37,916 nt of DNA. Source: Pseudomonadota bacterium. Lineage in GTDB: Bacteria; Pseudomonadota; Gammaproteobacteria; Pseudomonadales; Pseudomonadaceae. The position numbers and the translations under genes are program-made. The notes below the pieces were generated by a model. The model did no database searches. It saw nothing but the letters and a program-made list of their open reading frames with translations, and was not told where the DNA came from. The DNA lies in NCBI GenBank assembly GCA_023431055.1, contig JAEYXX010000147.1, forward strand, positions 1 through 37,916. The letters run 5' to 3'. Shown here piece by piece: positions 9,722-18,774 of the stretch; within the stretch, counting starts at the first letter, position 1; the number at the start of each line of letters is the position of its first letter.

Positions 9722-10678
9722 ATGAACCCACCGCGCTACAAGATAGTGTTCGACGGCCAACTGATGCCCGAGGCCTCGTTGGAAATGGTCAAAACAAACC
9801 TGGCCCGCCTGTTCAAGAGCGACCTTGCCCGTATAGACAGTCTGTTCAGCGGAACGCCGGTGGCGCTCAAGCGTGATCTGGGCGAGAGCGAGGCACAGCA
9901 GTACCTGACTGCGCTGCAGAAGGCCGGCGCCAAGGTGCGCAAGGAGCTGGATCAGGCCGCCAGCCTCAGCCTGGTGCCGACCGAGGCTGAAACTGTGGAG
10001 GCCGAGCAAGCCGCAACGCCGACCATGACCTGCCCGAAATGCGGCCATGAACAAGCCAAGGCCGTCGAGTGCTCCGCCTGCGGCATCATCATCGAGAAGT
10101 ACCTCGCCCGTCAGGCGCAACTGGCCGAAGCGGCGCCTGTACAAGCCCCGGCGGCAGCCTCGCCCTACGCGCCGCCGCAGACGAATGTCGCCGAGCAGTT
10201 GCCGCAATACTCGGAACTCAAGGTGTTCAGCGTCAACGGCCGGATTGGCCGCGTACGTTACCTGGGCTGGACCATGGCCATGCTGCTGTGCATGTTGCCA
10301 CTGATGCTGTTGTTCGCCGGTGCTTCGGTCATGTCCAGCGTGCTGGGCACGCTGATCATGGCCGTCGGCGTGATCGCCATGATCGTCATCGGGGTGTTCA
10401 TCGGCGTCCAGCGTCTGCACGACATTGGCTGGTCCGGCTGGCTGTGGCTGCTCAACTTCGTGCCGTTCATTGGCAGCGTATTCGCACTGCTGATGCTGAT
10501 CATTCCCGGCACTCAGGGCGTAAACCGCTACGGCCCGCCGCCGCCACCGAACAGCACCGGGGTGAAGATCCTGGCCTGGCTGTTCCTGCTGGTGCCAGTG
10601 ACCGGCATCATCGCCGCCATCGCCCTGCCCCAGTATCAAGGCTATGTCGAGCGTGCCGCCGAGTATCAGGGGCAGTAA
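9722..10678 (+). CDS. DUF805 membrane protein with N-terminal Pseudomonas-type domain, zinc ribbon and pilin-like tail
   Basis: Function unknown. Order of parts in 318 residues: an N-terminal soluble domain (YKIVFDGQLMPEASLEMVKTNLARLFK; about 1-80), a short zinc-ribbon (CPKCGHEQ ... CSACG; about 102-121), an Ala/Pro linker, and a DUF805-type membrane domain with several helices and the motif GVQRLHDIGWSGWLWLL. The last helix reads VTGIIAAIALPQYQGYVERA, strikingly like the helix of type IV pilins (IIGILAAIAIPQY), although here it sits at the C-terminus with no prepilin cleavage site. An AAGGAA site precedes the ATG. The 125-base gap to the previous gene holds only a weak 5-bp hairpin. Confidence 0.75.
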   Translation: MNPPRYKIVFDGQLMPEASLEMVKTNLARLFKSDLARIDSLFSGTPVALKRDLGESEAQQYLTALQKAGAKVRKELDQAASLSLVPTEAETVEAEQAATPTMTCPKCGHEQAKAVECSACGIIIEKYLARQAQLAEAAPVQAPAAASPYAPPQTNVAEQLPQYSELKVFSVNGRIGRVRYLGWTMAMLLCMLPLMLLFAGASVMSSVLGTLIMAVGVIAMIVIGVFIGVQRLHDIGWSGWLWLLNFVPFIGSVFALLMLIIPGTQGVNRYGPPPPPNSTGVKILAWLFLLVPVTGIIAAIALPQYQGYVERAAEYQGQ

Positions 10679-10687
10679 AGCCCGACC

Positions 10688-11476
10688 ATGCGCAGCTATG
10701 CATTGATCACAGGTGCCTCCAGCGGCATCGGCCTGGCCCTGGCCGAAGCCCTGGCACGCCGGGGTCGCAATCTGATTCTGGTGGCACGCAGGCGTGACGC
10801 CCTGGAGAGCATCGCCTGCGAGTTGGCGCAGCGCTTCGGGGTCGAGGTGCTGTTTCGCCTCTGCGACCTGAGCGAGCCGCTGCAGCTGTCCGGCCTGTTA
10901 CTGGAGCTGGAGGAAGGCCAGTGGCAGATCGACCTGCTGGTGAACAATGCCGGCCTGGGCTGCGCCGGCCCGTTCCTCGAGCAGGACTGGAATCGCGAGC
11001 TGGAGCAGCTGGAGGTCAATGTGCTGGCGCTGACCCGTCTGTGTCATGCACTTGGCCAACGCATGGCCGAGCAGGGCGCTGGGCAGATTCTCAACGTCGC
11101 CTCGGTCGCCGCCTTCCAGCCCGGCCCCGGGATGAGCAGCTACTACGCCAGCAAGGCGTACGTGCTGCACTTTAGTGAGGGTCTGCGCGAGGAGCTGAAA
11201 AGCCGCGGCGTGCGCGTATCGGTGCTCTGCCCCGGGCCAACCCACAGCGCCTTCTTTCGCGCGGCGCAGATGGACGTCACCCGTCTCGCCGGCAGCAAGC
11301 TGATGATGAGCGCCGAGGAGGTGGCGCTGTTCACCGTTCGCGCGCTGGAAAAGAGCCGCGCTATCATCATTCCCGGTTGGCGCAACCGCCTGCTGGCACT
11401 GAGCCCTCGCCTCGGGCCACGCTGGCTGGTGCGCAAACTCAGCGGTCGCCTGACCCGCCCCTTCACTGGCACCTGA
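10688..11476 (+). CDS. Short-chain dehydrogenase/reductase (SDR)
   Basis: The 262-residue protein is a classical SDR: NAD(P)-binding TGASSGIGLALAEALARRG (residues 8-26), NNAG at about 90, and the catalytic Ser ... YYASK (Tyr-X-X-X-Lys, about 155-160). The arginines after the first strand (VARRRDAL) suggest NADP preference. The substrate is unknown; it resembles the DltE/YqjQ-like group of orphan SDRs. It begins 9 bases after the DUF805 gene and its stop codon abuts, without any gap, the stop codon of the convergent AAA ATPase gene. Confidence 0.85.
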   Translation: MRSYALITGASSGIGLALAEALARRGRNLILVARRRDALESIACELAQRFGVEVLFRLCDLSEPLQLSGLLLELEEGQWQIDLLVNNAGLGCAGPFLEQDWNRELEQLEVNVLALTRLCHALGQRMAEQGAGQILNVASVAAFQPGPGMSSYYASKAYVLHFSEGLREELKSRGVRVSVLCPGPTHSAFFRAAQMDVTRLAGSKLMMSAEEVALFTVRALEKSRAIIIPGWRNRLLALSPRLGPRWLVRKLSGRLTRPFTGT

Positions 11477-13033
11477 TCAACCGGCGTTAACCGTTCGTCC
11501 ATCCGCCCAGGCACGCAAGGCTGCCAAGCGCTCGGCCATCACCACCGACAGCGGCGCGGTGTTCTGCAGCGTGCGCAACAGCAGCTGCTGATCGACCGCC
11601 TGTTGCTGCGCCTGTCCGGCGTACAAGGCGCTGACCACGGCCTGTTCGATCTCGGCGCCGGAATAGCCCTCGCTGGCCGCGGCGAGCTGCGCCAGGTCGA
11701 AGGTGGCGGGCTCCAGTTCGCGGCGCTGCAGGTGGATACGGAAGATATCGGCACGCACTTCGGCACTGGGCAGGTCGACGAAGAAGAGTTCGTCGAAGCG
11801 CCCCTTGCGCACCAGCTCGGGCGGCAGGCGGTCGATGGCGTTGGCCGTGGCGACGACGAATACCGGCGCCTTGCGCTCGGCCATCCAGGTCAGCAGGGTA
11901 CCCAATACGCGCTGGCTCACCCCACCGTCATGGTCGCCACTGGCCAGGCCCTTCTCCACCTCGTCCATCCACAGCACGCAGGGCGCCATCTGTTCGGCCA
12001 GGCGCAACGCCTCGCGCAGGTTGCGCTCAGTCTCGCCGAAGAACTTGTTGTACAGGCAGGCAAAATCCAGACGCAGCAGCGGCAGGCCCCAGAGCCCGGC
12101 AACGGCCTTGGCGGCCAGACTCTTGCCGCCGCCCTGCACGCCGACCAGCATCACGCCCTTGGGCGCATCGATGCCCTTGCCTTCGAGAAAGCCCGCCTGA
12201 CGCTCGGCCAACCAGCGCTTGAGGTTGAGCAGGCCACCGACTTCGGCGAAGCGCGCAGTGTCGTATTCGAAGCTGAGCACGCCCTCCAGATCCAGCAGCT
12301 GGAACTTGGTCTTGTTCAACTCGGGGATGTCTTCCTGGGTGATCGCCCCGTCGTCGCAAATTACATTGCGCGCCAGCGCCCGCGCCTCGGCATGGCTAAG
12401 GCCGCGCAGGTTCTTCACCACCTGCTGCAGGGTACGGTTGTCGGTGCGCACGCGTGCACCGCGATTGCCTTCGCTCCAGCGCGCCGCCTCGTCGCGCACG
12501 ATGGTAAGCAGCTCGTCCTCCGACGGCAGCGCGAGACTGAATCGCGCCGCGTAACGCTGTACCTCGGCCGGCAGTTTGAGCGCATGCGACACCAGCACCA
12601 GTGTCGGCTTGTGAGCCGCCTCGCTCATGGCGATTTCCTTGAGCAGGCGCACCAGCCGGGGGTTGTCATCGAGAAATGGATGCAGATCGCACATCACGTA
12701 GAGGTTCGGCTGCGGGTCGACCTTGATCATGCGCAGCGCCGCTTCCGGCTCCAGGGTCGGCGACTCGTCGACCGGCGCGCCGCCGAAGCCCAGACGCTGC
12801 AGGCCCTCGGTCACCGACCAGGTGTGCAGACCGAGACCACGCCTGACCGCCAGGCCAGTGAGGGTTTCCAGCACGCGCCTCTCGTCCCACGACTCGATCA
12901 CCACCAACTTGACCTTGGAATCGAGCACCAGCCCGAGATCATGAATATCGTTCTTCAACACCCGCTCCTTGTGAAGTTTGGCCAGCCGGACAAGCAGGGT
13001 TACCATCCGCGATTTCGCAGAATCGGAGTTCAC
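11477..13033 (-). CDS. AAA family ATPase, Ycf46-like
   Basis: The 518-residue protein has an N-terminal domain (about 1-240) like that of plastid/cyanobacterial Ycf46 proteins and a C-terminal AAA module: Walker A GVQGGGKS (about 299), Walker [11 protein letters not shown], sensor-1 VVATANAI, arginine-finger region [15 protein letters not shown], and lid [13 protein letters not shown]. The second-region motif [11 protein letters not shown] is FtsH/Cdc48-like. Its role is not established; Ycf46 has been linked to carbon uptake in cyanobacteria. Translation may begin at GTG 13033 or ATG 13006; neither has a strong ribosome site. It diverges from the FGE-like gene with only 47 bases between starts. 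Confidence 0.82.
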   Translation of the reverse strand: MNSDSAKSRMVTLLVRLAKLHKERVLKNDIHDLGLVLDSKVKLVVIESWDERRVLETLTGLAVRRGLGLHTWSVTEGLQRLGFGGAPVDESPTLEPEAALRMIKVDPQPNLYVMCDLHPFLDDNPRLVRLLKEIAMSEAAHKPTLVLVSHALKLPAEVQRYAARFSLALPSEDELLTIVRDEAARWSEGNRGARVRTDNRTLQQVVKNLRGLSHAEARALARNVICDDGAITQEDIPELNKTKFQLLDLEGVLSFEYDTARFAEVGGLLNLKRWLAERQAGFLEGKGIDAPKGVMLVGVQGGGKSLAAKAVAGLWGLPLLRLDFACLYNKFFGETERNLREALRLAEQMAPCVLWMDEVEKGLASGDHDGGVSQRVLGTLLTWMAERKAPVFVVATANAIDRLPPELVRKGRFDELFFVDLPSAEVRADIFRIHLQRRELEPATFDLAQLAAASEGYSGAEIEQAVVSALYAGQAQQQAVDQQLLLRTLQNTAPLSVVMAERLAALRAWADGRTVNAG

Positions 13034-13080
13034 AGCATGGACCGTCTGAACAGGCAGATCGTCGCCGCAGGTCTCACGTC

Positions 13081-13917
13081 GTGCAAGTGCTGAAAGCGCG
13101 CGGCGTCACAGCCGTCGTCTCCATTGCCATCGCCACTGGTGCGCTGCTGATGAACCGGGCGGCCGTCGCCATCGAGGCCATCAGCGATCCGCTATCCAGC
13201 GGCGGCCAGGGCCCTGAAATGGTGGTTGTTCCGGCTGGCGAGTTTGCCATGGGCGATTTCAGCGGTCGCGGCAACGACAACGAGCGCCCGCCAAGGACCA
13301 TCGCCTTCGATCAGCCCTTCGCCATCGGTCGCTACGAAGTCACTTTTGCCGACTGGCAGAAGTATGCCGAAGCGAACAAGTTGCCCATGCCCGATAACGA
13401 GGGCTGGGGGCTCTCCGCGCAACGCCCGGTGATCCACGTGTCCTGGCGCGACGCCCATGCCTATGCGCAGTGGCTATCACGCGAGACTGGCGCGCGTTAT
13501 CGCCTGCCGACCGAAGCCGAATGGGAGTATGCGGCGCGTGGCGGCAGCCAGAGCTACTACTGGTGGGGCGACGAGCTCGACAGCAACGAACAGGCACCAC
13601 GCGCCCATTGCCGTGGTTGCGCCAGCTCGCGCCTGCTGCGTAACAAGACGGCCGCCGTCGGTCAGTTCCCGGCCAATGGCTTCGGCCTGCATGACACCGC
13701 TGGCAACGTCTGGGAATGGACAGCTTCGAACTACACGCAGCGCTTCGACGGCAGCGAAACGCAGAGCGCCGGGCTGCTCGACAACAGCCCGCGAGCGGTG
13801 CGCGGCGGCGCGTGGAACAGCGGCCCGGCCTACCTGCGCAGCAGCATGCGCGACCTCAAGCAGCCACATCATCGCGACTATGCGCTGGGGTTTCGCGTGC
13901 TGCGCGAGCTGCCCTGA
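13081..13917 (+). CDS. Exported formylglycine-generating-enzyme (FGE/SUMF1) domain protein
   Basis: The 278-residue protein has a signal-peptide-like start (VTAVVSIAIATGALLMNRAAVA) and a C-type-lectin-like FGE-sulfatase domain: MVVVPAGEFAMGDF, PVIHVSWRDAHAYAQWLS, YRLPTEAEWEYAARGG, FGLHDTAGNVWEWTASNY, AVRGGAWN, GFRVLR. In true FGE these surround the copper/cysteine active site; here the active-site cysteines are not evident, so it more likely has a non-catalytic or ligand-binding role in the periplasm. It has a CRGC pair (13616-13627 region) that could bind metal or form a disulfide. The GTG at 13081 is the first usable start in the frame. Confidence 0.8.
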   Translation: MQVLKARGVTAVVSIAIATGALLMNRAAVAIEAISDPLSSGGQGPEMVVVPAGEFAMGDFSGRGNDNERPPRTIAFDQPFAIGRYEVTFADWQKYAEANKLPMPDNEGWGLSAQRPVIHVSWRDAHAYAQWLSRETGARYRLPTEAEWEYAARGGSQSYYWWGDELDSNEQAPRAHCRGCASSRLLRNKTAAVGQFPANGFGLHDTAGNVWEWTASNYTQRFDGSETQSAGLLDNSPRAVRGGAWNSGPAYLRSSMRDLKQPHHRDYALGFRVLRELP

Positions 13918-13979
13918 ACGCGGACGTCTCCACTCACTTTGCAGTAGACTAGTCACGTTGTGTTTTTCGGAGGTGCCCC

Positions 13980-14627
13980 ATGGCCAGCGAACGCCAGTAT
14001 TCCCCCGTCGACCGCCTGCTGCTGCAAGCCGATGCTGCGCTGCGTACCCTGCTGCCCTTCAGCGGCGCATCGGGCCGACCATCACCCGCCATCGTGCAGA
14101 ACGATACGGAACTGAGCAGCGAGGAGTCGCGCCATGTCGCCGGCCTGATGCGCATCAACCACACCGGCGAAGTCTGCGCCCAGGCGCTCTATCAGGGGCA
14201 GGCGCTGACCGCCAAGCTGCCGGAAGTGCGCAGCGCCATGGAACATGCCGCCGATGAGGAAATCGACCACCTGGCCTGGTGCGAACAGCGCATTCGCGAG
14301 CTGGGCAGCCACCCGAGCGTGCTCAACCCCTTGTTCTATGGCCTGTCTTTCGGCGTGGGTGCGGTTGCCGGGCTGGTCAGTGATCGCGTCAGTCTGGGGT
14401 TCGTCGCTGCCACCGAAGATCAGGTATGCAAGCACCTGGATGAACACCTGGAACAACTGCCCGAGCATGATGCCAAGTCACGCGCCATTCTCGAGCAGAT
14501 GCGCGTCGACGAGCAGCAACATGCCAACAGCGCCCTGGCCGCTGGCGGCATACGCTTCCCGGCACCGGTGAAGTTCGGCATGACCTTGCTGTCGAAGGTC
14601 ATGACCAAGAGCACCTACCGCATCTGA
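13980..14627 (+). CDS. coq7: 2-polyprenyl-3-methyl-6-methoxy-1,4-benzoquinone monooxygenase Coq7
   Basis: Coq7 carries out the last ring hydroxylation of ubiquinone synthesis at the membrane using a di-iron centre. The 215-residue protein contains the ferritin-like ligand sets: [43 protein letters not shown] and [12 protein letters not shown], giving the usual Glu/His ligands. A strong GGAGGT ribosome site lies 5 bases before the ATG. A clean intrinsic terminator follows immediately. In P. aeruginosa I recall speD between this gene and the OsmC gene; it is absent here. Confidence 0.95.
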   Translation: MASERQYSPVDRLLLQADAALRTLLPFSGASGRPSPAIVQNDTELSSEESRHVAGLMRINHTGEVCAQALYQGQALTAKLPEVRSAMEHAADEEIDHLAWCEQRIRELGSHPSVLNPLFYGLSFGVGAVAGLVSDRVSLGFVAATEDQVCKHLDEHLEQLPEHDAKSRAILEQMRVDEQQHANSALAAGGIRFPAPVKFGMTLLSKVMTKSTYRI

Positions 14628-14635
14628 ACGAACGA

Positions 14636-14657
14636 GGGCGCCGTCCGGCGCCCTTTT
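14636..14657 (+). terminator. Intrinsic terminator of coq7
   Basis: GGGCGCC (14636-14642), loop GTCC, GGCGCCC (14647-14653), then TTTT. It begins 8 bases after the coq7 stop and could also act, less well, on the convergent OsmC transcript. Confidence 0.85.
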
Positions 14658-14675
14658 CATTTGTAGCGAGCCTGC

Positions 14676-15098
14676 TCAGCCCAACTCGACGATCTCGTAG
14701 TCGTGACTGATATCGACGCCGGCACGGCCCAGCATGATCGAGGCCGAGCAGTACTTCTCTGCCGACAGCTCCACCGCTCGCTTGACCTGGGCCTCCTTCA
14801 GCCCACGGCCCTTGACCACGAAGTGCAGGTGGATCTTGGTGAACACCTTCGGCTCCTCACCTGCACGCTCGGCATCGAGGAACACTTCGCAGCTTTCTAC
14901 CGGCTGGCGGCCCTTGCGCAGAATGCTCACCACATCGAAGTTGCTACAGCCACCCAGGCCGATCAGTAGCATCTCCATTGGCCGAATACCGAGGTTACGT
15001 CCACCGGCTTCAGGCGGGCCGTCCATTACCACGGCATGGCCGCTACCGGACTCGCCCAGGAACAGAGCTTCACCGGCCCATTGCACACGCGCTTTCAT
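14676..15098 (-). CDS. OsmC family protein (YhfA-like)
   Basis: This 140-residue protein belongs to the OsmC/Ohr fold, thiol peroxidases that reduce organic hydroperoxides. It has the two conserved cysteine sites, GLGGCSNFDVVSIL (about residue 60) and EKYCSASIMLG (about residue 120). The sequence is of the YhfA subgroup, whose members pair with crp/vfr in many gamma-proteobacteria and whose substrate is not well defined. The ATG at 15098 (MKARVQWAGEALF) has a GGAG site 9 bases upstream; the upstream in-frame codons are not family-like. It diverges from vfr across a 234-base spacer. Confidence 0.88.
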   Translation of the reverse strand: MKARVQWAGEALFLGESGSGHAVVMDGPPEAGGRNLGIRPMEMLLIGLGGCSNFDVVSILRKGRQPVESCEVFLDAERAGEEPKVFTKIHLHFVVKGRGLKEAQVKRAVELSAEKYCSASIMLGRAGVDISHDYEIVELG

Positions 15099-15332
15099 CG
15101 ATATTGGCTCCATGAGTTGCAAAGTGCGGCAGATTAGCACAGGCGCAAGGCCGCCCGGCGTGCATCAATTGGGCTAAAGTTCCCTTAGGTTGTGTTATCC
15201 AGGTCGCAAAAAAGCTCCCGGTCATCGCATGTCTGTTAAGCTGACGTCGGATTGCTGGCACACTTGGCCGGATAACTAATAAGAAATTGCCGTTGGACAA
15301 AGGCCTTCATCTTTCATTTTCGGGACTCGGGC

Positions 15333-15977
15333 ATGGTTGCTATTACCCTTACACCTAAAATCAAGAATCTCGACAAGCTTCTCGCGCACTGTCATCGCCG
15401 TCGCTACACCGCCAAGAGCACGATCATCTACGCAGGTGATCGCTGCGAAACCCTGTTCTTCATCGTCAAAGGCTCGGTCACCATCCTCATCGAGGATGAC
15501 GACGGCCGCGAAATGATCATCGCCTATCTCAACGCCGGCGACTTCTTCGGCGAGATGGGCCTCTTCGAAAAGGAAGGTGCGGAGAAGGAACGCAGCGCCT
15601 GGGTACGCGCCAAGACCGAATGCGAGGTCGCGGAGATCAGCTACGCCAAGTTCCGCGAGCTGACCCAACAGGATCCGGACATTCTTTTCGCCCTGGGCAG
15701 CCAGATGGCAGAGCGCCTGCGCAACACCACGCGCAAGGTCGGAGATCTGGCCTTCCTCGACGTCACCGGCCGCGTCGCCCGCACCCTGCTCGATCTGTGC
15801 AAGCAGCCGGACGCCATGACCCATCCGGATGGCATGCAGATCAAGATCACCCGTCAGGAAATCGGTCGCATCGTCGGCTGCTCACGGGAGATGGTCGGTC
15901 GCGTACTCAAGTCCCTGGAAGAACAGGGCCTGGTACACGTCAAGGGCAAGACCATGGTGGTGTTCGGCACGCGCTGA
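15333..15977 (+). CDS. vfr: cAMP-responsive global regulator Vfr (CRP family)
   Basis: Vfr is the Pseudomonas CRP homologue that binds cAMP and controls virulence, twitching and quorum-sensing genes. The 214-residue protein has the cyclic-nucleotide domain with FGEMGLFE and [14 protein letters not shown] (the Arg-Ser pair that contacts cAMP), the dimer helix, and a C-terminal helix-turn-helix [23 protein letters not shown] (about residues 170-192). No clear Vfr palindrome was found in the 234-base upstream spacer, so autoregulation cannot be supported from this sequence. A GGGAC-like site precedes the ATG. Confidence 0.96.
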   Translation: MVAITLTPKIKNLDKLLAHCHRRRYTAKSTIIYAGDRCETLFFIVKGSVTILIEDDDGREMIIAYLNAGDFFGEMGLFEKEGAEKERSAWVRAKTECEVAEISYAKFRELTQQDPDILFALGSQMAERLRNTTRKVGDLAFLDVTGRVARTLLDLCKQPDAMTHPDGMQIKITRQEIGRIVGCSREMVGRVLKSLEEQGLVHVKGKTMVVFGTR

Positions 15978-15992
15978 ACCAGCCCCAAAAGC

Positions 15993-16019
15993 AAAAGCCG
16001 GCTTGATCGCCGGCTTTTT
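15993..16019. terminator. Bidirectional intrinsic terminator between vfr and trpC
   Basis: AAAAGCCGGC (15993-16002) pairs exactly with GCCGGCTTTT (16009-16018) around a 6-base loop, giving a T-run in both directions. It ends vfr and, on the other strand, the trpGDC transcript 9 bases beyond the trpC stop. Confidence 0.9.
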
Positions 16020-16027
16020 CATGCGCG

Positions 16028-16867
16028 CTATTCGGGGTCGTTGCCGACCGCCGCAACGCGGCCGCGCTCGGGAAAGAACAGGCGCTGCAATTCGCTACCC
16101 GGACTTTCCGCGCGCATGAAGGCTTCGCCGACCAAGAAGGCATAGACCTCGTTGATCTCCATCAGCTCGACATCGGCGCGATTGAGAATGCCGCTCTCGG
16201 TGACCACCAAACGGTCACGCGGAACGCGCGGCAGCAGGTCGAGGGTGGTTTCCAGGCTGACATCGAAGGAGTGCAGGTTGCGGTTGTTGATCCCCACCAG
16301 CGGCGTGTCCAGGGTATTCAGCGCCCGCTCCAGCTCGGCGCCATCATGCACCTCGACCAGTACATCGAGGCCGACATCCTTGGCCACTGACGCCAATTCG
16401 GCCATGCGCACGTCATCCAGGCAGGACACGATCAGCAGCACGCAGTCGGCACCCAGCGCGCGGGCCTCGACGATCTGGTACGGATCGACCATGAAATCCT
16501 TGCGGATTACCGGCAGCGCGCAGGCCGCGCGGGCCTGCTGCAGGTACTGGTCGGCGCCCTGGAAGAAATCGATATCGGTGAGCACCGACAGGCAGGTGGC
16601 ACCGCCTGCCTCGTAGCTGCGGGCGATATCCGCCGGCACGAAGTCGGCGCGCAGCACTCCCTTGCTCGGCGACGCCTTCTTGATCTCGGCAATCACCGCT
16701 GGCTGCTTGCGCGCTGCTTGCTCCAGCAGGGCGCGAGCAAAGCCACGCGGCGCATCGGCGGCGCGGGCGGCTGCTTCGAGTTCGGCGAGGCTGACCTGGG
16801 CGCGGCGCGCGGCAACCTCCTCGAACTTACGGGCGACGATCTTCTCCAGTACGGTTGGTACGCTCAC
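16028..16867 (-). CDS. trpC: Indole-3-glycerol-phosphate synthase
   Basis: TrpC closes the indole ring from CdRP with loss of CO2 and water, the fourth step of tryptophan synthesis. The 279-residue TIM-barrel protein shows [14 protein letters not shown] (catalytic lysine), [34 protein letters not shown] and VTESGI. It begins at a GTG overlapping the trpD stop by 4 bases. It is monofunctional (no fused TrpF), as usual in Pseudomonas. Last gene of trpGDC. Confidence 0.97.
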   Translation of the reverse strand: MSVPTVLEKIVARKFEEVAARRAQVSLAELEAAARAADAPRGFARALLEQAARKQPAVIAEIKKASPSKGVLRADFVPADIARSYEAGGATCLSVLTDIDFFQGADQYLQQARAACALPVIRKDFMVDPYQIVEARALGADCVLLIVSCLDDVRMAELASVAKDVGLDVLVEVHDGAELERALNTLDTPLVGINNRNLHSFDVSLETTLDLLPRVPRDRLVVTESGILNRADVELMEINEVYAFLVGEAFMRAESPGSELQRLFFPERGRVAAVGNDPE

Positions 16868-17910
16868 CCTTCGTTCTCCTGTTTGAATACCGCGGTAAAG
16901 GACACCAGCTCTTCCAGCTTCTCGCGCGCCAGCCCAGTGTGCAGGGCGTCATGCGCCAGCTGGATACCTTCGCGCAGACTGCTGGCATGGTCGGCAGCAT
17001 AGAGCGCGGCGCCAGCATTGAGCACGATCATGTCGGCCGCCTTCTGGCCGTTATCGGTCTTGCGTCGGCCGAGGGCATCGCGGATCAGCTCCAGCGACTG
17101 TTCAGCGTTGTCGACGGTCAGGCCGATGAGGCTCTGGCTCTTGATGCCGAAATCCTCGGGCTGGATACGGTACTCGCTGACCTTGCCGTCCTTGAGCTCG
17201 GCGACGAAGGTCGGTGCTGCCAGGCTGATCTCGTCCAGACCGTCCTGCGCATGCACCACCAGCACGTGCTCGCTGCCCAGGCGCTGCAGCACTTCGGCCA
17301 TCGGCCGGCACAGCGCCTGGCTGAACACGCCGATGACCTGATGCCTGGCGCCTGCCGGATTGGTCATCGGGCCGAGCATATTGAAGATGGTGCGCAGGCC
17401 CAGCTCGCGGCGCGGGCCGATGGCATGCTTCATCGCGCCGTGATGAGACGGGGCGAACATGAAGCCGACACCAACGCTTTCGACGCAACGCGCCACCTGC
17501 TCGGGCTTGAGCCCCAGGTAGACGCCAGCCGCCTCCAGCAGATCGGCGCTGCCGCTCTTGCCGGACACCGCACGGTTACCGTGCTTGGCCACCTTGCCAC
17601 CGGCCGCCGCGACGACGAAGGCCGCAGCAGTGGAGACGTTGAAGATGTTCATGCCGTCGCCGCCGGTGCCGCAGGTATCGACCAGACGCTCGGCGTCGAT
17701 CACCACTGGTGCAGCCAGTTCACGCATGACGCTGGCCGCGCCGACGATCTCGTCGATGGTCTCGCTCTTCATGCGCATGCCCATGAGGAAGGCGCCGATC
17801 TGCGCGTCGGTGCATTGGCCGGTCATGATTTCGCGCATGACCGCCTGCATTTCCTCGGTGGTCAGATCGAGCTGAGCGACGATGCGGTTGAGGGCTTCCT
17901 TGATATTCAT
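16864..17910 (-). CDS. trpD: Anthranilate phosphoribosyltransferase
   Basis: TrpD joins anthranilate to PRPP. The 348-residue protein has the PRPP-binding [17 protein letters not shown] (about residues 80-96), [19 protein letters not shown] and the anthranilate-site [13 protein letters not shown]. Starts and stops overlap its neighbours by 4 bases on both sides, so trpG, trpD and trpC are translationally coupled. It is a separate gene, not the TrpG-TrpD fusion of enteric bacteria. Confidence 0.97.
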   Translation of the reverse strand: MNIKEALNRIVAQLDLTTEEMQAVMREIMTGQCTDAQIGAFLMGMRMKSETIDEIVGAASVMRELAAPVVIDAERLVDTCGTGGDGMNIFNVSTAAAFVVAAAGGKVAKHGNRAVSGKSGSADLLEAAGVYLGLKPEQVARCVESVGVGFMFAPSHHGAMKHAIGPRRELGLRTIFNMLGPMTNPAGARHQVIGVFSQALCRPMAEVLQRLGSEHVLVVHAQDGLDEISLAAPTFVAELKDGKVSEYRIQPEDFGIKSQSLIGLTVDNAEQSLELIRDALGRRKTDNGQKAADMIVLNAGAALYAADHASSLREGIQLAHDALHTGLAREKLEELVSFTAVFKQENEG

Positions 17911-18503
17911 GCGCGCACGCCTCCGGTCTGCTTGAGGAAGTTGGCAAACAGTTCGTGGCCCTGCTCGGTGAGGATGGACTCGGGGTGGAACTGCACGCCC
18001 TCGACGTTCAGGGTCTTGTGGCGCAAGCCCATGATCTCGTCGACCGAGCCGTCTTCATGCTGGGTCCAGGCGGTGATTTCCAGGCAATCCGGCAGGGTCT
18101 CGCGCTTGACCACCAGGGAATGATAGCGGGTCACGGTGAGCGGGTTATTGAGGCCGGCGAACACGCCCTTGTCCTCATGGAACACCGGGCTGGTCTTGCC
18201 GTGCATCACCTGGCGCGCGCGCACCACATCACCGCCGTAGGCCTGGCCGATGCTCTGGTGGCCGAGGCAGACGCCGAGGATCGGCAGCTTGCCGGCGAAA
18301 TGCAGAATGGCCTCGATGGACACGCCCGCTTCGGTCGGCGTACAGGGGCCGGGAGAGACGACGATGCGCTCGGGCTTGAGTGCTTCGATTTCAGCGATGG
18401 TCAGTTCGTCGTTGCGAATCACGTGCACGTCAGCGCCCAGCTCACCCAGGTACTGCACGACGTTGTAGGTAAAGGAATCGTAGTTGTCGATCATCAGCAG
18501 CAT
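17907..18503 (-). CDS. trpG: Anthranilate synthase glutamine amidotransferase subunit
   Basis: TrpG supplies ammonia from glutamine to TrpE. The 198-residue class I amidotransferase has the oxyanion motif VVSPGPCTP, the nucleophile in [15 protein letters not shown] (about Cys79) and the His-Glu pair in [10 protein letters not shown] (about 170-172). First structural gene of trpGDC, it lies 131 bases downstream of a Trp-rich leader peptide. Its partner trpE is 7.6 kb away across the catabolic island. Confidence 0.97.
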   Translation of the reverse strand: MLLMIDNYDSFTYNVVQYLGELGADVHVIRNDELTIAEIEALKPERIVVSPGPCTPTEAGVSIEAILHFAGKLPILGVCLGHQSIGQAYGGDVVRARQVMHGKTSPVFHEDKGVFAGLNNPLTVTRYHSLVVKRETLPDCLEITAWTQHEDGSVDEIMGLRHKTLNVEGVQFHPESILTEQGHELFANFLKQTGGVRA

Positions 18504-18610
18504 GGTATGCGTTGCCTCTTGATGTACTGCCTTGGTGGCCCCGAAGAGTAGGTTTCACGTCCGAGCACGGCTCGAGGACAGGGGAAACAACGGGGGCAAA
18601 CGATAACGTA

Positions 18611-18623
18611 CCGGCTGGGCCGG
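18611..18623 (-). promoter_or_regulatory. Attenuator-like hairpin after the trpG leader peptide
   Basis: On the minus strand CCGGC-CCA-GCCGG is followed by TACGTTATCGTTTGCC. It begins 11 bases after the leader stop. The stem is short and the T-run weak, so it is a candidate terminator element only. A second hairpin with GAGC/GCTC core lies nearer trpG, at about 18558-18580. Confidence 0.4.
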
Positions 18624-18634
18624 CAAGGGAAAGG

Positions 18635-18679
18635 TCAGGCGCGCCAGCGCCAACGAGCCAGGGCCTTGAGGACACGCAT
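18635..18679 (-). CDS. trpGDC leader peptide ([14 protein letters not shown])
   Basis: A 14-codon ORF ending Trp-Arg-Trp-Arg-Ala-stop, placed between a promoter candidate and trpG. Its twin, 13 of whose bases of context and 11 of 14 residues are identical, precedes trpE at 27642-27686. Two Trp codons two apart just before the stop, followed by a GC-rich hairpin, is the structure of an attenuation leader: scarce charged tRNA-Trp stalls the ribosome and alters RNA folding. Attenuation of trpE and trpGDC has been reported in P. putida. The ribosome site is weak. GC-rich repeats within the Trp-codon stretch (GGCGC / GCGCC) can pair on themselves. Confidence 0.82.
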   Translation of the reverse strand: MRVLKALARWRWRA

Positions 18680-18731
18680 CAGGAGGGTGCTGCTGAAGGT
18701 CACGGGGGGTATCTCGCATCACGATTGCCGC

Positions 18732-18760
18732 ACAGTAGCCCAGCTCATGGCCATGCGCAA
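18732..18760 (-). promoter_or_regulatory. Candidate promoter of the trpGDC leader transcript
   Basis: TTGCGC (18755-18760), 17-base spacer, TACTGT (18732-18737) on the minus strand, about 50 bases before the leader ATG. It lies just beyond the stop of the gntR-type gene, which is on the same strand, so some read-through into trpGDC is possible. Confidence 0.45.
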
Positions 18761-18774
18761 CCGTGAGCGGCGGA

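Noticed and set aside
15099..15332. Possible Vfr/CRP binding site in the OsmC-vfr spacer (TGTGTTATCCAGGTCGCA at about 15190)
   Set aside because: The half-sites are poor and 8 rather than 6 bases apart; no convincing palindrome.
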